Assembly: GCA_035544895.1 (NCBI GenBank)
Contig: DASZZM010000103.1
Coordinates: 62,001-126,000 of the forward strand
DNA from: JASLEW01 sp035544895
GTDB lineage: Bacteria > Acidobacteriota > Thermoanaerobaculia > Multivoradales > UBA5704
Direction of reading: 5' to 3'
DNA: 64,000 nucleotides
Shown: positions 51,046-58,606 of the stretch, in pieces
How positions within the stretch are numbered: position 1 is the stretch's first letter
Layout: the number at the start of each line of letters is the position of its first letter
The notes under the pieces: generated by a model
The model's database searches: none
Seen by the model: only the letters and a program-made list of their open reading frames with translations
Told to the model about the DNA's origin: nothing
Program-made: the position numbers and the translations under genes

Positions 51046-51285
51046 ATGAGACATCTCTCTGCCACGGAGTTCAAGGCGAAGTGCCTGGCGATCCTCGATG
51101 AGGTCGCACGGACAGGCGAGTCGGTCGTCATCCGCAAGCGTGGCCGGCCGGTGGCTCAGCTCGTGCCCGCCACGGGCGACGAGGCGGGCTTTCCGCAGCA
51201 GCACCTGCTCGGCACGGTCCGAATCGCCGGCGACCTTCTGGCGCCGCCGCTGCCGAGCGACATCTGGGAGGCCGAGAAAGGCTAG
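51046..51285 (+). CDS. Phd/YefM-type antitoxin
   Basis: A 79-residue protein with the Phd/YefM N-terminus: MRHLSATEFKAKCLAILDEV, then GESVVIRKRGRPVAQLVP. It would dimerise to bind DNA, while its C-terminal tail (DIWEAEKG) would cover the toxin. The PIN toxin begins 8 bp downstream. The 142-bp gap upstream shows no strong promoter. Confidence 0.88.
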   Translation: MRHLSATEFKAKCLAILDEVARTGESVVIRKRGRPVAQLVPATGDEAGFPQQHLLGTVRIAGDLLAPPLPSDIWEAEKG

Positions 51286-51293
51286 TTGTCGTC

Positions 51294-51692
51294 GTGCGGG
51301 CACTGCTCGACACCCACGTGCTCGTCGAGTGGTTCGCGACCGGGACACGTCTGTCGGCCGCGCACCAGCGGGTCATCCGGAAAGCGTCACCGGAGTCGCC
51401 GCTGTGGGTGTCCGACATCAGCCTGTGGGAGATCGCCACCCTCGCGTCCTTGGGGCGCATTGATCTGTCGCTGCCGCTTCGCACCTGGCTCGAGCGCGTG
51501 ACGGCACCACCTCTGGTGCAGCGGATCGGTATCTCGCCAGCGGTGGCGGCTGAGGTAGCGGCCCTTCCGCCCACCTTCCATCGTGATCCGGCCGACCGCA
51601 TCCTCGTGGCCTCGGCGCGCGTCCTCGGCGCCACCCTGCTGACGCGTGACCAGCGCATTTGCGACGCCCGCATCGTGCCCACACTCTCCTGA
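51294..51692 (+). CDS. VapC-like PIN-domain ribonuclease toxin
   Basis: A 132-residue PIN-domain protein starting at GTG. The acidic active-site residues are Asp in LLDTHVLVEW, Glu in SLWEIATL, and Asp residues in HRDPADRILVASA and LTRDQRI. VapC toxins cleave tRNA or rRNA. Paired with the Phd-type antitoxin it forms a complete module. Confidence 0.9.
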   Translation: MRALLDTHVLVEWFATGTRLSAAHQRVIRKASPESPLWVSDISLWEIATLASLGRIDLSLPLRTWLERVTAPPLVQRIGISPAVAAEVAALPPTFHRDPADRILVASARVLGATLLTRDQRICDARIVPTLS

Positions 51693-51753
51693 GTCATCTG
51701 GGCCAGCTGAGTCCCAGTGCGCTGTCGCCGTCCGGTGCTGAGCGCAGTTTCTC

Positions 51754-52455
51754 CTACCGCCCGGTCAGGCGCAGGCGGAAGACAGAGGCGAGATAGGTCC
51801 AGAAGTAGGCGAGGAAACGGGTCTTCGACTCGCCGCCCATGCGGAAGCGATAGACGGTGGGAATCTCCAGGACGCTGCCGCCGCCGCGCACGACGTGCCA
51901 GAGCATGCGGATGGCGTAGTCGCCGTAGCCGTAGAAGACGGCCCGCGCGTCGAGGCGCTCGAGCACGCCGCGGCGGAAGGCGAGATAGCCGGAGAGGTGG
52001 TCGTGGATGCGTAGGGCGAGCACGGCGCGGATGAGCAGGTTGAAGGCGAACGAGGCCCAGTAGCGGAATTTCGAGGTCAGCATTCCGCCGCCCAGCACGT
52101 AGCGCGAGCCCACGACCACGTCGAAGTCTTCGGCGCAGCGCGCCATCAGCGGCACCAGCGCCGGGTCGTGGTTGCCGTCCGAATCCATCACCACCAGCGT
52201 GTCTCCGCGCGCCTCCACGAGTCCGCGGTGGATGGCGCTTGCCAGGCCGCGCTCGCCCCGGCGCACGAACACCCGCACCGCGGCGTCGCCGCGGAAGGTC
52301 TCCTCGAGGTGGTGCGCCGTGCCGTCCGGCGAATCGTCGTCGACGACCAGCACCTCCGCGTCGAGCCGCGCCCGGCGCACCACCGCCAGGAGCTCGCCGA
52401 CCAGCTCGGCTACGCCGTCGCGCTCGTTGTAGGTGGGAAGGATGACCGAGATCAC
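51754..52455 (-). CDS. Family 2 glycosyltransferase (dolichol-phosphate mannosyltransferase-like)
   Basis: A 233-residue GT-A enzyme starting at GTG 52455, overlapping the aminotransferase stop (GTGA). It has VISVILPTYNERDGVAELV, VVDDDSPDGTA (sugar nucleotide and metal), GLASAIHRGL, VVMDSDGNHDPALVP and VVGSRYVLGGG, as in Dpm1-type polyprenyl-phosphate sugar transferases. The short C-terminus has one weak hydrophobic stretch. It likely loads a sugar onto a lipid carrier for the neighbouring membrane transferases. Confidence 0.93.
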   Translation of the reverse strand: MISVILPTYNERDGVAELVGELLAVVRRARLDAEVLVVDDDSPDGTAHHLEETFRGDAAVRVFVRRGERGLASAIHRGLVEARGDTLVVMDSDGNHDPALVPLMARCAEDFDVVVGSRYVLGGGMLTSKFRYWASFAFNLLIRAVLALRIHDHLSGYLAFRRGVLERLDARAVFYGYGDYAIRMLWHVVRGGGSVLEIPTVYRFRMGGESKTRFLAYFWTYLASVFRLRLTGR

Positions 52456-53558
52456 GTGGCGGGCTTGGCCAGCTCGCGCAGCGCACGGCAGACGGCGGCG
52501 ATCTCTTCCGGCGTCAGGCCGGTGCCCGAGGGCAGGTTGATCCCCTGGCGCGACAGCATGGTGGCCACGGGAAATGGACCGGCCGCCCGCAGCGGCGGCA
52601 GCTCGTGGAGCGGCACGAAGAAGGGCCGCGAGTCGATGCCGCGGGCGTGCAGCCCGGCACAGACCTCGTCGCGGTCGCGTCCGAAGGCGGGCTCGACGAG
52701 CACCGAGTACATCCAGCAGACGCTCTCGGCCCCCGGCGCCGGCGCCGGCCAGGCGAGCCCGGGGATGCCGGCAAGACCGGCGTCGTACGCCCGCGCGATG
52801 GCCTCCCGGCGGCGCAGGATCTCCGTGGCGTGCTCGAGCTGCGAGCAGCCCAGGGCGGCCTGGATGTTGGTCATGCGGTAGTTGAAGCCGATCTCGGGGT
52901 GATAGTAGCGGCGCTCCGGGTCCATGGCATGGTCGCGCAGAAAGGCCGCGCGGCGCGCCAGCTCCGGGTCGCCGGTGACCACCGCGCCGCCTTCGCCGGT
53001 GGTGAAGATCTTGTTGCCGTAAAACGAGAAGGCGCCGATCCGGCCAAGAGATCCCACGCGGCGGCCTCGGTAACGGGCGCCGTGGGCCTCGGCGGCGTCC
53101 TCGATCAGGTCGAGCCCGTGCTCGCCGGCGAGGTCGAGCAGCGGGCCGAGATCGACCGGCTGGCCATACAGGTGGACGGCGATGATCGCCCGCGTGCGCG
53201 GCGTGAGCTTGCGGCGCGCCTCTTCGGCGCCGATACCCCAGGTGCCGCGATCCACGTCGACCAGGACGGGGGTCGCGCCGGTGTAGCGCACGGCGCTGGC
53301 GGTGGCGACGAAGGTGAGGTCCGGCACCAGCACCTCGTCCCCCGGTCCGATGCCGAGGACCGCGAGCGCGAGGTGCAGGGCGGCCGTTCCATTCGCGGTG
53401 GCGACCGCGTGGCGCGCTTCGCAGAAGCGGGCGAGCTCCTCTTCGAACCGCGGCACGTAGCGGCCCAGCGAGGAGACCCATCCCGACTCCACGCAGTCGA
53501 GGACGTAGCGCTTGGCGCTGTCGGGAAGCCAGGGAGCGAAAACGGGAATCATGGTCAT
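52452..53558 (-). CDS. DegT/DnrJ/EryC1/StrS aminotransferase
   Basis: A 368-residue sugar aminotransferase. Signatures are VSSLGRYVPRFEEELARFCE, TANGTAALHLALAVLGIGPG, PDLTFVATASAV, DLIEDAAEAHGARY, and the PLP lysine in GAFSFYGNKIFTTGEGG, then NYRMTNIQAALG. It makes amino sugars on nucleotide carriers. Start is not firm: ATGs at 53585, 53558 and 53552 are in frame. It is coupled to the GT2 gene and points to an amino-sugar modification of an envelope glycolipid. Confidence 0.92.
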   Translation of the reverse strand: MTMIPVFAPWLPDSAKRYVLDCVESGWVSSLGRYVPRFEEELARFCEARHAVATANGTAALHLALAVLGIGPGDEVLVPDLTFVATASAVRYTGATPVLVDVDRGTWGIGAEEARRKLTPRTRAIIAVHLYGQPVDLGPLLDLAGEHGLDLIEDAAEAHGARYRGRRVGSLGRIGAFSFYGNKIFTTGEGGAVVTGDPELARRAAFLRDHAMDPERRYYHPEIGFNYRMTNIQAALGCSQLEHATEILRRREAIARAYDAGLAGIPGLAWPAPAPGAESVCWMYSVLVEPAFGRDRDEVCAGLHARGIDSRPFFVPLHELPPLRAAGPFPVATMLSRQGINLPSGTGLTPEEIAAVCRALRELAKPAT

Positions 53559-53713
53559 GGCTGGCGGCGGCGCGCTGATCTCCATGGGCGACGGGCTCGC
53601 CCGCTCGATCGGCCCACGGTTTTCGGGTGCGGCTATACTAACAGCACGATCCTGCCCGCGTGAGGAGTGCCCAGACCGGCCCGCCCGCCCCCTCCCGGCT
53701 CGTCCTCGTTTCC

Positions 53714-56062
53714 ATGCACTCCGCCGCCGCCGCACTCGCCGTCTTTCTCGCCGGCTGCGCGCTGCTGGTTGGGGCGCTCCGCTGGTGGCGCCCCGGCTTC
53801 CCGATGCGGGCGGCGCTCGCCTACGTGGCGCTGACCGCGGCCTTCTTCGCGCGGCCGCTGTTCACCGGCGCGCTGCAGGTGCCGACCGACCTCGCCTATG
53901 CTTGGCTGCCTTTCAAGGAAGTCGCCCCTGGGGTCGAGCCGCACAACTTCTTCCGCGCCGACACGCTGCTCGAGCAGCTTCCCTTCCACACCCTGGTGCG
54001 CCAGCGGCTGCTGGCCGGCGAGGCGCCGCTGTGGGCGCATGAGCTGGGCACCGGCCAGCCGCTGCTCGGCAACGGGCAGTCGGCGCCGTTTGCGCCCCTG
54101 CACGTCCTCGCCCTGCCCCTGGCGCCCCTACGCGCCCTGACCATCGCCGGCGCCTGGCAGATCCTTCTCGGCCTGCTGACCGCGCACGCCCTGCTCCTGC
54201 GCCTGGGCGCCGGGCGGTGGGGCGCGGCGTTGGGCGCGATGGGCGCGGGGCTCTCCACCTATGCGGTGGTGTGGATCTACGACACGCCGGGCATGGCCGC
54301 GGCGTGGGTGCCGGGGCTGCTGCTGGGTATCGTGCTGGTGCGCGACGGAGCGCGGCGCGGCTGGGTGGGACTGGCCGCCTGCGCGGCGGGGCTGGCGCTG
54401 TCCGGGCATCCGGAGACGATGGCCCACGCCGGGCTCGCCGCCGCGGCGATGGCGGCGGCGCAGCTGACGCGGCCGCGGCCGGAGCGATGGCAGTTCCTGG
54501 CCCGGCTGCTGGCCGCCGCCGCGCTCAGCGCGGCGCTCGCCGCACCGGCGCTGCTGCCCCTGCTGCAAACCATCCCCGAGAGCGTGCGCGGCAAGGCGCT
54601 GGAGCGCGATCCGGAGAACTTTCAACCGCCGCCCTTCGAGGCGCGCTTCCTGCTTCCGGTCGTCGCGCCCCTCGCCATGGGCAGCCCTCCCGATGGGAAT
54701 TACAGCTTGAAGTGGAGCTTCAACGAGATCTGCAGCGAGTATGCCGGCCTGCTGGTCGTGGCGCTGGCGCTCGCCGGCGCCGTGGCCTTGCGCGGGCGCG
54801 TGCTCCTGCTCGTGCTCGCCGGGCTGGCCGCGCTGCTCGTGGCGCTGCGCGTGTCGCCGCTGTTCGACCTCATGCTGCGCCTGCCGGTCGTCGGCCCCGG
54901 AGCGCACGGGCGGATGCGCGAGTTCTGGGTGCTGGCGGTGGCGCTCGCCGCCGGACTGGCGCTCGACCGGGTGGCGGCCGACAGGTCGCTGCGCGCCGCG
55001 GCCGCGGCGCTCATCGCGCTTGCCGCGGCCGGACTGGCGCTCGCGCCTCCCCCCGGCGGGGCGCCATGGCCGCGCCTCTGGTGGATCGCGACGCTCCTCG
55101 GCGCCGCCGCGGCGCTGGCCGCGCTCCTCGTCCCCAGGCTGCGGCCATCCTTCGCGCCGCTCGCGGTCGCGGCGGTGACCCTCGATCTGTTCTCCCTCGG
55201 CGTGCGCTACCACCCGGCCGTCCCGGCGCGGCTGGACCTCGCGCCGCCTCCGCCCGTCGCCTACCTGATGGAGCGCGCCCGGGCCGCGGCGGCCCCCTGG
55301 CGCGTGTCCTTCGAAAACTACGACCTGCCGCCCAATCTCAACGCGCTCTACGGCCTGTGGGATCCGCGCGGATACGATCCGATGCGCCCCCACGACGCGG
55401 CGCGATTGGTCGGCTGGTGGCTCGGCCGGCGCTACCGCTTCTACCAGAACATCCCTGACGCGCTCGGCCATATCCGTCAACCCGGCCACGACTTCCTGGC
55501 GATCCGCTTCCTGGCCACCTCGCACGAGCGCGAGCTGCCAGCCCCGTGGCGTCGGGTCTTCGAGGGGACGGGCGGCCGGGTCTGGGAGAACCCGGGCGCG
55601 CTGCCGCTCTTCTTCATGCCGCGCGCCGTCGCGGCGATCGAGGAGCCTCGCCGGGCGCTGCGGCTGGCCATGAAGGCAGGCGAGGAGGGCGACTTCGCCG
55701 AGGTCGGCCTGACCGAGCGGGGGCCGGACGTTCCCGCCCAGGACGGCCGGGTCGGCGCCATCAGGCCGCGCAGCAACGGTTTCGACCTCGACGTCGAGAC
55801 GGCGAGCGGCGGCCTGGTCGTCTCCAGCGTCAGCTATGCGTCAGGCTGGGTGATCGAGACCGGGGGCCGCGAGCTCCCCGCGCTCGAAGTCAACTCCGGC
55901 TTCCTCGGCTTCCGCGTGCCGCCGGGTTCTCGCCCCGTCCGCCTGCGCTACCGGCCGCGGGGCTGGACGCTAGGCCTCGCCCTCTTCGCCGCCGGAGCCG
56001 CGCTCGCCCCCCTCGCCGCCTGGGGCCGCCGGCGCGGCCTGCGTGCCCTCGCCTGGCTCTAG
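53714..56062 (+). CDS. YfhO-like multi-pass membrane protein
   Basis: A 782-residue protein with about twelve helices. The early periplasmic loop has FRADTLLEQLPFHTLVRQRL, then HELGTGQPLLGNGQSAPFAP, matching YfhO-type proteins involved in glycosylating surface polymers. The C-terminal about 200 residues are soluble and beta-rich. It is divergent from the DegT/GT2 pair and probably uses the lipid-linked sugar made by them (inference). A GTG at 53660 would add 18 residues. Confidence 0.85.
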   Translation: MHSAAAALAVFLAGCALLVGALRWWRPGFPMRAALAYVALTAAFFARPLFTGALQVPTDLAYAWLPFKEVAPGVEPHNFFRADTLLEQLPFHTLVRQRLLAGEAPLWAHELGTGQPLLGNGQSAPFAPLHVLALPLAPLRALTIAGAWQILLGLLTAHALLLRLGAGRWGAALGAMGAGLSTYAVVWIYDTPGMAAAWVPGLLLGIVLVRDGARRGWVGLAACAAGLALSGHPETMAHAGLAAAAMAAAQLTRPRPERWQFLARLLAAAALSAALAAPALLPLLQTIPESVRGKALERDPENFQPPPFEARFLLPVVAPLAMGSPPDGNYSLKWSFNEICSEYAGLLVVALALAGAVALRGRVLLLVLAGLAALLVALRVSPLFDLMLRLPVVGPGAHGRMREFWVLAVALAAGLALDRVAADRSLRAAAAALIALAAAGLALAPPPGGAPWPRLWWIATLLGAAAALAALLVPRLRPSFAPLAVAAVTLDLFSLGVRYHPAVPARLDLAPPPPVAYLMERARAAAAPWRVSFENYDLPPNLNALYGLWDPRGYDPMRPHDAARLVGWWLGRRYRFYQNIPDALGHIRQPGHDFLAIRFLATSHERELPAPWRRVFEGTGGRVWENPGALPLFFMPRAVAAIEEPRRALRLAMKAGEEGDFAEVGLTERGPDVPAQDGRVGAIRPRSNGFDLDVETASGGLVVSSVSYASGWVIETGGRELPALEVNSGFLGFRVPPGSRPVRLRYRPRGWTLGLALFAAGAALAPLAAWGRRRGLRALAWL

Positions 56063-56071
56063 TGCATCTGA

Positions 56072-56240
56072 GAGACGACACTCGGTGGTGCGAGAGAGGG
56101 AGGGGGCGTCCCCTTCCCCCCCGGCGCCGCCGGGCAGGGACCCGGCGGCTTCCGAAAGCCGGGAAGGGGATCCTAAGGGGTTGCGGGGGGAGATCCGATC
56201 GATGCTTTAGGCAGTCCGCTACCGCCTCATCGCAGCACTG
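56072..56240 (-). repeat. Dispersed palindromic element, copy C (long form, reverse)
   Basis: Read on the minus strand it gives GTGCTGCGATG, a stretch before AAAGCAT, GGATCTCCCCCCGCAACCCC, arms TCCCCTTCCC and GGGAAGGGGA and the inner stem GCCGCCGGG / CCCGGCGGC, as in copy B. It lies between the YfhO-like gene and the promoter of the barrel protein. Confidence 0.85.
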
Positions 56241-56269
56241 TTTCTTCCATAGGCAGGGTTTCTGCATGA

Positions 56270-56298
56270 TTGACAGTCGGACTTGGGGTGGGTACAGT
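56270..56298 (+). promoter_or_regulatory. Strong sigma-70-type promoter
   Basis: TTGACA (56270-56275), a 17-bp spacer, then TACAGT (56293-56298). It gives a leader of about 20 nt to the ATG at 56326. It starts just beyond dispersed-element copy C. Confidence 0.65.
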
Positions 56299-56325
56299 CT
56301 GCTCGGGGGGTTAGGGGACCAGAGG

Positions 56326-58401
56326 ATGGCCGGCATTCGCACTCATCGAAGGGCCGTAGCGCTTGCTTTCGTCCTGCTGGGCGGAGCTTTCGCCGGCATT
56401 GCGGCTGCGCAGGTGCAGGCCCGCCCGAGCGGAGTGGCGGGCCGAGTGGTCAGCCAGACCTCGGTCCTTGCTTCCGTCCAGGTTTACGCTTACGAGCTTG
56501 CCGACCTCTCCCTCCACAAGGCCTTGACGGACCCGCAGGGCAACTTCCTGTTCCAGGACCTGCCCGCCGGCCTTTACAAGATCATCGCGCACAAGCCCGG
56601 CTTCGTGCCGGCGGTGCTCATGCTCACCCGGGCCACCGCCCAGGCCTACCAGTTCCTCGAGCTGCAGCTGGCGCAGCCCGAGGTCCGCGCACGCCAGAAT
56701 GGGACCGCGGCGACGGATGACTTCTGGGCCTTGCGCGCAAGCATCCCGGCGGACGTGCTGCGCGATATCGAGCTCGGCGAGGCGCCGGCGGAGCTCGCTT
56801 CTCATCCCGGCTCCGGCGGCTCCTCCACTCGCTACGGGCCGCTGCAAGGCGTGACCGTGGCGACCAAGTCGGCGGCGCTGCTGCGCGACTTCCATACCGA
56901 GATGCAGGCCATGACAGGCGTCGGCCAGGTCGCCGATCTCGGCGGCGGTCAGGTGTCGGGTGGCAAGGTCGGCATCGAGGGCAGGCTCGGCGAAGTGTCG
57001 GTCGGGCTGCGCGGCCGCTTCTGGCAGATCGGTGGAGACTCGTTCGCGGCGCGGCGCGCCGGCGGCACCGGCCGGGCCGGCGATGGACAGACCCGCGCCG
57101 TCTCCCTCGACCTTCAGACCAGCCCGACCAGCAACATCAGCCTCACCTCCCTGAACAACCACCTGGTGTCGCGCAACCTCGACGGCCAGCCGCAGGTCGG
57201 CCTGGAGCACTACCAGGTGAGCTGGAGCCAGGCGCTGGGCGAGAACAGCCGTTCGGATTTCGCCGCGCAATACACCAGCGAGAACAACTACTACCGCTAC
57301 GGCACGGTCGATCCGGCAGAGATTCCGGGCGCGTCGCGCACCTGGAAAGTGGAAGGGGCCTACACCACCTCGCTCGGCGACAGGAGCACGTTGCAGACCG
57401 GCGTCCGCTACCGTGAGTACCAGTTCGGGCTCGCGTCGGGCGCGGGCGCGAACCTCCCCGGCACGCCGCCGGGTCTCGGGCGGAGCAGCCTCGATTTCTT
57501 CGGCCGGGGCGGCCTTCGCATCGAGCCGCCGCTGCTCGTCGAGTACGGGCTCTACAGCACGCTGCGCGACGGCAGCATCGCGCTCACTCCCCAGGGCGGG
57601 ATGGTTCTGCAGCTCGGCTCGGGCTGGCAGGTCAGGGGCTCGACCAGCCGCCGCGTCTACCAGCAGACGCCGGCGGTGAGCTCGGAGTTCCTGCCCGCCC
57701 TGTTCAAGGAGTCGGACCTCTGCGAAGAGGGCGGCAAGGCCTGCTACGAGATCAACCTCTCGCATCGCGCAAGCGACGAGAACGTCGTCTCGCTCAGCGC
57801 CGTCGAGCGCACTCTGGGCCGGACCCTCCGCCTCTACTTCAGCGACGAGCTGTTCGACCGCCTCGAGACCCTGTACCTGGTGCCTGGCGACCGCCTGCCG
57901 GAGCTGCGCTTCATGCTCACCCGGCGTCTTTCGCCGCGGGTGGTGACGAAGCTCGAGTCCACCGTCGCGGCGGGCGGCGGCGGCACTTTCGTCGCCGCCG
58001 ACGGACAGCCCTACAGGAACAGGGTGCGCTACATGGTGACGTCGCTCGACACCCGTTTCAAGAGCACCGCGACAGGTGTCTTCGTCGCCGTCCACCACAT
58101 CTCGCAGGACCTCTCCCGGCTGGGTCCCGGGAGCGGAGCGCCGGCGGGAATCCTGGCCTCCGCCAGCCTGCCGGGGGCGGGAGCAGGAGTCACGGCCGGC
58201 ACGCCTGGCGGCTCGACCGGAGCGAGCTTCGATCGCTTGCAGCTGACCTTGACCCAGGACCTCAATATCCTGATGAACCTCGCCGCCGAATGGGCGGTGC
58301 AGCTCAACATGGAATTGAGCCGCGGCCTCGTTCCCTACCTCCCCACCCAGGACCCCCAGCTCCATCGCCGATTCCTGGGCGGGCTCGCCGTCCGGTTCTA
58401 G
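56326..58401 (+). CDS. Carboxypeptidase-regulatory-domain outer-membrane barrel protein
   Basis: A 691-residue protein; ATG at 56326 begins a signal peptide (LAFVLLGGAFAGIAAAQ). Residues about 36-115 are a carboxypeptidase-regulatory-like domain (GVAGRVVSQTSVLASVQVYA, GNFLFQDLPAGLYKIIAHKP). Then a long beta-barrel with alternating patterns and a terminal aromatic Phe (LAVRF). No TonB plug motif is present (no IDG or VVNIVTKSG), so it is not a full TonB receptor. It may be a channel or adhesin-like surface protein. Confidence 0.85.
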   Translation: MAGIRTHRRAVALAFVLLGGAFAGIAAAQVQARPSGVAGRVVSQTSVLASVQVYAYELADLSLHKALTDPQGNFLFQDLPAGLYKIIAHKPGFVPAVLMLTRATAQAYQFLELQLAQPEVRARQNGTAATDDFWALRASIPADVLRDIELGEAPAELASHPGSGGSSTRYGPLQGVTVATKSAALLRDFHTEMQAMTGVGQVADLGGGQVSGGKVGIEGRLGEVSVGLRGRFWQIGGDSFAARRAGGTGRAGDGQTRAVSLDLQTSPTSNISLTSLNNHLVSRNLDGQPQVGLEHYQVSWSQALGENSRSDFAAQYTSENNYYRYGTVDPAEIPGASRTWKVEGAYTTSLGDRSTLQTGVRYREYQFGLASGAGANLPGTPPGLGRSSLDFFGRGGLRIEPPLLVEYGLYSTLRDGSIALTPQGGMVLQLGSGWQVRGSTSRRVYQQTPAVSSEFLPALFKESDLCEEGGKACYEINLSHRASDENVVSLSAVERTLGRTLRLYFSDELFDRLETLYLVPGDRLPELRFMLTRRLSPRVVTKLESTVAAGGGGTFVAADGQPYRNRVRYMVTSLDTRFKSTATGVFVAVHHISQDLSRLGPGSGAPAGILASASLPGAGAGVTAGTPGGSTGASFDRLQLTLTQDLNILMNLAAEWAVQLNMELSRGLVPYLPTQDPQLHRRFLGGLAVRF

Positions 58402-58429
58402 CACGAAACCCGTCGTTCGGTGCGCCAAA

Positions 58430-58449
58430 GGAGGGGTCTGCGACCCTCC
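58430..58449 (+). terminator. Hairpin after the barrel gene
   Basis: GGAGGGGTC and GACCCTCC form an 8-bp stem with one bulge around TGC, 28 nt after the stop at 58401. There is no T-tract, so termination is only suggested. Confidence 0.35.
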
Positions 58450-58464
58450 GCCTTCCAAGCATTG

Positions 58465-58548
58465 AATCCACAGAATTGGATTTTATTCGGCTCTATGGAT
58501 GCAGGAGCTGGAAATCGCCTGATTCCAAGGCTTTGGATGGCATCCAAA
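58465..58548. promoter_or_regulatory. Cluster of TTGGAT/ATCCAA half-sites upstream of the sensor kinase
   Basis: AATCCA-N6-TGGATT (58465-58482), GATTCCA near 58521, and the perfect palindrome TTTGGATG-G-CATCCAAA (58532-58548) share a GGAT/ATCC half-site. They lie directly upstream of a sigma-54-like promoter and could be activator sites for the downstream NtrC-type regulator. Confidence 0.45.
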
Positions 58549-58560
58549 ATTACGTTACGC

Positions 58561-58575
58561 TGGCATGGAAAGTGC
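58561..58575 (+). promoter_or_regulatory. Candidate sigma-54 (-24/-12) promoter
   Basis: TGGCATGGAAAGTGC matches the consensus TGGCACGrnnnTTGC with correct GG-to-GC spacing (two mismatches). The start point would be near 58586, about 20 nt before the ATG at 58607. Confidence 0.6.
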
Positions 58576-58606
58576 TCTACGACCCCTTGATCAAGGCTCC
58601 CCGGCG

